In this document: in pieces, positions 45,901 through 54,900 of the stretch
How positions within the stretch are numbered: position 1 is the first letter of the stretch
Layout: the number at the start of each line of letters is the position of its first letter
Assembly (NCBI GenBank): GCA_028583605.1
Contig: CM053336.1
Location: 20,383,004 to 20,447,003, forward strand
Direction: 5' to 3'
DNA from: Dastarcus helophoroides
Lineage: Eukaryota; Arthropoda; Insecta; Coleoptera; Bothrideridae
DNA: 64,000 nt
Notes under the pieces: generated by a model
Databases searched by the model: none
What the model was told of the DNA's origin: nothing
Seen by the model: the letters and a program-made list of their open reading frames with translations, nothing else
Position numbers and translations under genes: made by a program

Positions 45901-48900
45901 TCAGTCTATTTAGTCTCTGGTCCTAGGCCTGTTTCCGAATGAATCCTACGCGAAAAATCGCTAAAAACGGGCCATAATCAAAGGATATACAGCGCCATCT
46001 ACTGAAAACTTGTTACAACACACTGCGGTTAGTGTAGGTTGCGATATGTTACTGTCATGTTCCTACTGTAAATCAGAGATGACGCTGTACACGAATTCCT
46101 AATAAATTGAATTTTTTTAATATTTTATTATTTTTCCTGCTATTTAAGGCCGCCAAGACAAACCCAACAAAGCAAAGATCTTATAAATCCGTCCAGCCGC
46201 CCTGTAGTTATGTGTCAGTAACACAGCGTCATCTACTGAAAACTGATTACAACATTTTTGTCACGTTCCTGTTATGAATCAGAGATGGCGCTAGGCACGA
46301 ATTCCTTATAAACATTTTTTCGTAATTTTTTGTGATATTTTAATATTTCTCCTGCTATTCAAGGCCGAGATAAATCCAACAAAGCAAATATCATAAAAAT
46401 CCGTCCAGCCATTCTGAAGTTACAAATCTCAATAGCACAGCGTCATCTGCAGAAAGCTGATTACAATATTTTTGTCATGTTCCTGTTATGAATCAGAAAT
46501 GGCGCTAAGCACGGATTTCTTATAAACAGTTTTTTCGTAATTTTTTGTGATATTTTAATATTTTTTCTGCTATTCAAAGCCGAGAAAAATCCAACAAAGC
46601 AAATATCATAAAAATCCGTCCAGCCATTCTGGAGTTATAAATGTCAACAACACAGCGTCATCTACTGAAAACTAATTACAACGTTTCGGTCATGTTTCTG
46701 TCATGAATCAGAGATGACGCTAAACACGGATTCCTTATAAAAAATTTTTCGTGATTTTTTTTTGATATTTTAGTATTTATTTTGCCATTCGAGGCCGAGG
46801 CAAATCCAACAATGCAAATATCATAAAAATCCGTCCAGCCATTCTGAAGTTGTAAATGGTGCAACTAACACGACTTTGTTTTATACAAGGTGATTCTAAA
46901 TGTAGTACCATAAATTCAGGATCGTAGTTTAGAGCCCAAAATAAGACGAAAAGTCTATATGAACAAATGTCGTAAAACGCTTCGTTTCCGAGTTATGGGG
47001 TGTGGAAGGTTAGTTTCTAATTATAGTTGCGAAACGTGTACAGATAATTGAATGAAATTTGGCACAACTTCATACCCTTTCGTGTTCTTTCCAAAAATCT
47101 AAGAATTAATTAACATAACTTATCCAGGGGCGGGTATATCGAGGGGGGGCAGTGCTTAAAACGAAGCATTTTACGATACATGTTTATATAAACTTTTTTT
47201 GGGTTCTAAAATACGATCCTGAATTTATGGTACTACTTTTAGACTCACTTTGTATACAGGGTGTTACTTAAGTACTTTAAAATATTTCACTGGGCTATTC
47301 CTGAGTTAATTGTAAGAAAAAAGTTTATATAAACCTATGTCCGAAAATGCGTCGTTTCTGAGAGACAGGCTGTCGAAGCCCGAATTTTATTTTCGATTTT
47401 TTTAAATAACTTTTACGAAAGAAAAATTTTTGGCACACAATTCGGTAACCGGGTTTTTGGAGGTAAGAAATCATAATTTGGTGGTATTATTTTTCGGACA
47501 TCACTTAGAGGGCGCTGCTTACGCTATCAATATTAATTTTAATATGCCCTCGCTTTTTTGACAGTGAACTTTTCATGAATGAACTCTATTTCTACACCTT
47601 TTTTTAAGCAAAAAAGATGTAGAAATAGAGTTCATTCATGAAAAGTTTACTGTCAAAAAAGGGAGGGCATATTAAAATTAATATTGATAGCGTAAGCAGC
47701 GCCCTCTAAGTGATGTCGTTGATGTTGTTAATAACGCTAAAGATTGCTATTTTCCAGAAATTTACAATTTTTTTCATCGATGCAACTTGCCAAGTCCGAT
47801 AAACGTTAAATGCAGATGAGAATTTTACTCTATACTTGATATATCTCATCGAAATAAGAACGATCTTTTAAAAAGTAGATAGGAAATTTATCTCTCGTAA
47901 AAGTTATTTAAAAATGAATCGAAAATAAAATTCTAACTGCAACAGCTTGTATCTCAGAAACGAATCACAGGTTTATAAAAACTTTTTCCGTAGAATTAAC
48001 TCAGAAATGGTCCATTAAAATATGTAAGTAACACCCTGTGTATAAAAATTGACCCCTGTGTATAGATGGCTGTCAACATTTCGAATTTGTATTTAAAAAA
48101 ACGTCGTTTTTTTTCTGAAATTTTGCCACTTCTCGAAATTTGACTTTTTCTCCAAATTTCTACTTTTTTTACTTCTACAAATTTTAGACTGTTTATTAAA
48201 GTTTGCCTTTTCCTCGAAATTTGGTCGATTTTCTGATTAAAAATTATATTGTTTGGAAATCTAAAAGTTTGGAGAAGTAAAAAAATTACGGAAAAGTTTT
48301 CTTTGTAAATTTCAATTCTTTTTTTTTAATCCAAATTGTATCACAAGATTGGATATTTTCTGATGCCAGGCAAGACAGCTCTAGTCAAGCGGTCAAGAGA
48401 AAATAAATATTCACCCAGGAAATGTCGTTTTTTTTTCCTTAACATTCCTTTTTTTTCTAAATTTCGATAAAATTTAACTGTTTTTAGCAAATTTCGAATT
48501 TTCGGTAGTAAGTGCAAACATTGTTTCTTAAAATTTAGATCTTTTTCACGAAATTCCGATCATTTTCGTCTTTTTTTCAGTTTCGATTATTTTTACTGAA
48601 ATTGACTTTCTTCTTAAAATTTGACTTTCTCCGGAAAGTTTTGAATTGCTTGTCCATTTCGAAGTTTTCTCGAGATCTCGCTTTTTATTCCAAGTTCCAA
48701 TATTTTTCTGAACATTCAGCTTCTGAAAATTTCGATCCTTTAGAATCTGATTTTTTAGAAAGTGTGTAAAGTTTGACTTTTTTCCGAAATTTTGATTTTT
48801 ATCTCAATATCGGATATTTCATATTTCGCCTTTTTTCTGACAAATTCGTATTTTTTCTCAAAATTTTGACTTTCTTTCTTAATATAATCTGTTTCCTAAA

Positions 48901-51900
48901 ATTCTCCGTTTCTTGAAAATTCGTCTTTTTAGAAATTTGGATTTTATTTTCAAAATTCTACTTTTTGAACTTTTTAAAAATCGTTTATTTATTTTAAAAT
49001 TGCCATTTTTTGAATATTGATCTATTTGGACTTTAATTTCAAAATGTGATATTTTATGAAAATGTTCACTTTTTTCTCTAAATTAGATCGAAATGTTAAA
49101 AAAAATGCTGAGAATAATATTTGTGCGGATTCTGAGAAAAAGATTTCTTGTAAATTCAACGTCTTCATTTTAAATTTTGAAAACAATGTTTTTGGAAATT
49201 GCGATTTTTTTTCTCAAAATTCGACTTTCTGAAAATTGCGATTTTTCTCAAAATTATACCTTTGAGAATTTTGACTTTTTTCGAGCTTTTGGGCATTTTT
49301 ATAGCCTTTGAGGTTAAGTTTTTATTTTTAATATCATTTAATAAGAATGCGACTTTTCCATTTTTTTTTTTCGAAATTCGTCTTTCGAAATTACTAGTTT
49401 ATTCTCAAAATTTCAATTTTCCTCTTAAAATTGGATTTTCTCCTGAAAATTTGGAAAATTCTATAAAAAGTGTGATCTTTTTCTCGAAATTGCAACGGAT
49501 TTTTGAAAAATCGTGATTTTTTTTCGAAGTTCGTTTTGTTAATTATCTGTTTCTTCTGAATTTTTTTAAAATTTGATTTCTGCTTTTTCAATTCGTTCGA
49601 AATGAATCTAATTTTGTAAATTTTGAGTTTTACCTCAAAATTCGATATTTTCTGTTTCTGGACAATTCCATTTAAAATTGAATTTTTTCTGAAGAGATCA
49701 ACTTTTTCACAAAATCCGTTTATTTTACTAAAATTGGATCTAAATTTTAATAGAAATCTAAAAATCTGAGAATAGTATTTTTAGGAAATTTTGATAAAAA
49801 GATTTCTTGTAAATTTCAAGAAAATTTAAATGAAGTAAAAATCCTGAGTGAAATGTTTTTGAAAGTTGCAATATTTTTTTTATCTAAATTCGACTGCTTC
49901 TGAAAATTGCCACTTTTTTCACAAACAATGATCTTTGGAAATTTGGTCTTTTTTGAAATTTTCACTTTTTCGAAATTTTCACTTTTTCGAAATTTTTACT
50001 TTTTCAAAATTCTCCTGAAGGTTTTTTTTTCTTAAAGTTTGGATGTTTTTCGAAATTTCGACTTTAATCTGGAAATTAGTTCTTCTCAGTGCATTTGGTT
50101 TTCAAATGAAAATATATACATTGTTCAGTAGGTTTTTTTTGTCCATGGCTTTTTCAGAATGATTGTTGTGTCCCTTGAAGGAAATTCTCCATTCGCGCCT
50201 TTCAGTTACGACATTATCAAACCTGCAATCACTGCCCGTGAATATACCCGAGATATTAAAAACACATTAACATTATTTTCCAGTGATTAACATGGAATAT
50301 TTCAGAATATTGGCTTTAACGATCTCGTATTTAAAAAAAATCTTTTTGTTTCAGGCGAGAAGTTTGCGTATTCATGTACGTTCACATACAGGTGAACGAC
50401 CATATGTTTGTGATGTCTGCAAAAAAAGTTTTACGCAACTATGTAATTTGGAAAAGCACTTGCGAGTGCACACTGGTGAAAAACCCTTCTTATGTCCTAT
50501 ATGTAATAAAGGGTGAGTTTTTTCTCTTATGGCGGGTCTCATTAATGTCCGAATCCCACGTGACTGCATTGCTTCTCTCTCCTTGTGATTTTAGTTTCTA
50601 TAGGTTTAGTGCAGAAATGACAGGACAATCCAGAAACTAAAAATTCTGACAGTTCATGAGCGTTTCGTGCTAGTACCAAATTTTACATCTTTTTCGTGCA
50701 GTAGTAATCAACCTAGAAAGGTCCTGCTAAGCATATCAGATACAATATTTATTTCAGTAAGGTGAATATTGTATGTCTATGCTGTCTAAGCTCAAAGGCT
50801 ACATTTAAATATAACATCTTTATTTAATCCCAATTTTCTCAAGAATGAGACGCCACTGACAGGCAGGGAATATTGACCAGCTGATAGTTAGGGATTTTAT
50901 GATTTACTTTATGCATAAGTGTACGTTTGGTTGCCTACAAGATCTAATCACGTGGGACTCTGACATTAATGAAAACCCTATATATCTATTTAATAAATCT
51001 CTAACACTGACTGACAGACAACGCACAGCTTAAATGGGTGGATTTAAGAGCATGAAATCTTGCACAGTTGTTTGCCGTAATACGTAGGTGAGCACTAAGA
51101 GAGGATTTTTCAAAATTCGGCTCCTAAGATGATAAAAATGGGCATTGGTGGGCAAAATTGTATTTAAAGTTGCCTGTTCTCTTTCACTTTTCACTTCATT
51201 TTGTTTAGGCTTTTGTTAATAATAATGTCAGTTGTTTCAGCGTTTTGAAATACACCAATACCTCACTTTACGTCAGGGTTACGTTCTAAAAAAACACACG
51301 CAAATTGAAAGGACGCAAAGTAAATTAAGATTTTCTATCGCAAACCATGTAAGGATCGAAGATAGGTTCCAGGGTTACAAAAATACTGCTTTTTAAAAAG
51401 AAAATTGAACAAAGTAAACATTTAAAAAACAAAAATAATATAAAATTTTATTACATACATAGAAAAAACAAAAAAAAACGTATTCAATTAAAACAAAATA
51501 AACTATTCAATTAATTTATGGAAAACAAACTTAAAATTAATCACTGTCTGATGATTCCATAGTGGCTGTTGTCGTAAGTCTGCTTTCGTTCACAAAAAAT
51601 TGGTCCAATGTTTGCTGAACAGCTTTTTTTTTTCAACGTAAAATAAATTTCCTTGTAGCAATTGATATTCGTAGCTACCGCCTGGGACACTTTAAAACTC
51701 CTTCCGCTGTCAGGATCGTTTTTAAAAAAAATCTCCATAGCTTCGTCAATCAAACACATCGCTTTGGAAATTTGTTTGAAGATTAAATTTTGTTCTTTGG
51801 AGATTTCCATTGAACGGTCACTGTCATCTTCTTCATTAGCAAATTGCAATTCCAGTTACAATAGTTCTTCATTAGAGAATTCTTGGTTGTGCGAGGTTAG

Positions 51901-54900
51901 CAATTCATTTATGTCAGTCTCCTCCATTCCTTCAAAATTAGACTCTCTAGCTAAATTAGAAATTTCATGACGAACAGCTGGTATACCATCAACTTCTGCA
52001 GCGCATATTCGGTGAACACATTCAGGCCATATTTTGCGCCAAACACCATTCATGCAAGATGGTTTAATCTCCTCCCACGAATCGGAAATAATTTCTATGG
52101 CTTTCATAATGTTGAAGTTTTTCCAAAATTCTAGCATCGTAGGCTTATCTTGTCCATCCGTCTCACTTAAAAGAAGTTTAAATGTTTGTCGAAGGTAATA
52201 ACTTTTAAAAGTCGATATTACTCCCTGATCCACCGGCTGAATAACTGGTGTCGTATTAGGCGGCAAAAATACAAATTTCACGTTTTCTGACAACTCAACA
52301 TAAATTGGGTGGCCAGGCGCATTGTCCACTGGGACCAAAGCCTTGAAGTTTAAGTTTTCCTTGTTGCAATAAGCTTTAATTTCTGGAATAGCACAAGTTG
52401 AAACCCAGTTTTGAAATAATGATGTTGTCATCCATGCTTTTTTGTTTGCTCGCCAGTGGACAGGAAGCAGATTCTTTGAACAACCTTTCATAGCTCTTGG
52501 ATTTTCTGATTGATAAATGAGAAATGGTTTAAATTTGAAATCACCATTTGCATTACCACCAAGAAGAAGAGTCAGTCTATCCTTGCTAGCTTTAAATCCT
52601 GGCGCAGATTTTTCTGCTTTAGATATGAAAGTTCTGTTAGGTTTTCAAAATAACCCAGTCTCGTCAACATTAAAGACCACCTTCATGAATTAATGCTTGT
52701 AACTCTGTCGGGTAGCGTTCTGCAGTAGCTAAATCAGCGCTAGCTGCTTCGCCTTTAAGAGCAATGCTGTGCAGATTTGCTCGAACCTTGAATCTCTTAA
52801 ACCAGCCCTGACTAGCTTCAAATGTTTCATTCTTGTCTGTATTACTACCATTAGCGTTGGATACTGCTTTACTTTTTATGTCATCAAATAAGCTTTTTGC
52901 TTTCGTCTGAATTACCATTTTACTTAATGGTATTCTATGCGCAACTTAATTTTCAATCCAAATAGAAAGCAAGGACTCCATTTTGATCATCAAAGCACTC
53001 CTTGTATGGGTTGTCGGTTTAGCATCTAATGATGTTGCAGATTTTGCAGCCTCTCTTATTTTATCTCGATTTCTAATAGTTCTGACAGTTGTTGCAGTCA
53101 GACCAACAGGCTTTGCTATCTCCGCAGCCTTCTCTTCCTTATTAAATCGTCGCAGAATATCTAATTTTGTCTCCAAGCTTATAGTTTTTTTTTATTTTTG
53201 GTAATTCTACCAGCATCGCCCTTTCCACTCATTTGGCTAAAAAAATTACAAATGTATGTAAAAAAAAAAAATATAACTCTGCCAATAAATAAATTGGAAA
53301 AATATTTACCTTTTTTGTAACCAGAAACAACCCGTAAAAATTTATAAAAATTTATTATCCTCTTTCAAAAAAAGCGCAACACACTAATTGAAAAGTTACA
53401 AAAAGCACAACATACTACTTACTTAAACTGAACTCTAAAATTAGCAAAACAAAGTGAAAATAAACTATTAAAATTGCGTTGATTTTCGGTTAGAAAGAGA
53501 ATCCCCGAGTTTTGATGGCATCGCGCAATTAGAAACAAAAGTGGTGCCATCTTTTAGAAAAAATAGAAAATTTCAAAAAATTTCAAAAGAAAAATAAAAG
53601 ACTCGAACCAAAACAACGCAACCTCGAAAATCTAACGACGCACAGTGAAAATTAGTACTAATTAAGCAGCGAATGCAAAACGAAACGACGCAAAGCGAGG
53701 TATTGGTGTATGTAGAAAGTTTTGAAAAAAGTTGAAATTTCAAAGAAAAGTTAAAATTTTGAAAACGGTCAAATTTTTGTAGAAAGTTGAAATTTCCAAA
53801 AGAGTTAAAAATTTCCAAAATTTCATTTTTTCTTAAAAGTTGAACTTTTAAAACATTTTCGAAAACATTGCAAAACTGCAAAAATATCGAGATTTAAAAA
53901 ATTAAAAAAGTTTTACTCAATTTCTCAAATAAACTGAAATTTTCTGAAAGTTGAATATTGAAGAAAAGCTAAAATTATCAAAAGGGTCGAAACTTTAAAA
54001 AAAAAGTCGAAATTTTAAAAATGTCGAACATTTCGTAGAAAATCAAATTTTCATAAGAAAATTAGGATTTTGAGAAAAGTCAATATTTTGAAAAAAATGT
54101 CAAAATTTTTAAAATGTTAACATTTTCAATAATTTCGGGAATTTGGAATTTTGGAAAAATATCGAATTTTAAAATAAATTGCAGAATTTTCAATTAAATT
54201 TTCAAAAAAGCTGAACGTTTTCAATATTGAAGAAAAGTCGAAGTCATAATAAAATTCGTAATTATCAAAAACGTTGAAATTTTGAAAATTTTGAAAAAAG
54301 TTGAAGGTTTGATTGGAAATTTTCAAAAACAAATAAATAAATAAAATTTAAAAAAATCGAACTTTTCAAAAAAAGTTAAGTTTTTAAAAGAGTTGAGATT
54401 TTGAAAAAAAAGTCGACGTTTTGAAAAGGAGTCGATATTTTTATAAAAATTCAAAGTTTTACGAAATAATCGAAAATTTCAAAAAAGCTTTAAGAAATGT
54501 CTGACTTAAAAAAAAACAAAATTTTCTAGTAAAGGATCGAAAGTTTGCAAAAAATGTCGAAATTTTGTAAATAGTTGAAATTAAAAAAATAGTTAATTTT
54601 TTTATAATTTTCAAAAAAATTTAATAAACGGCCAAAATTTTAAAAAATGTCAACATTTAAAAAAAGTCGAAAGTTTCAGTAAAGTGGGAATTATAAAAAA
54701 AAAGCCGAAAATCTGAAGAAACGGTCACAATTTTCAAAAAAGAGTCGAAATATTAAAAATTTGTTGAAATTTTGATATTTTTCTAAATTTTGAAAAAAAT
54801 TATAAAATATTCAAAAAACTAAAAATTTTCAAAAACTTTCAAATTTTGAAAAAAAAATTTCACAAAAATCGAAATTTTAGAGTCGAAATTAGAAAAAGAT

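Noticed and set aside
45989..46880. CRISPR-like appearance of a regular repeat array
   Set aside because: Units are about 215 bp with no short repeat/unique spacer pattern, in a eukaryotic intron, and no cas genes are present.
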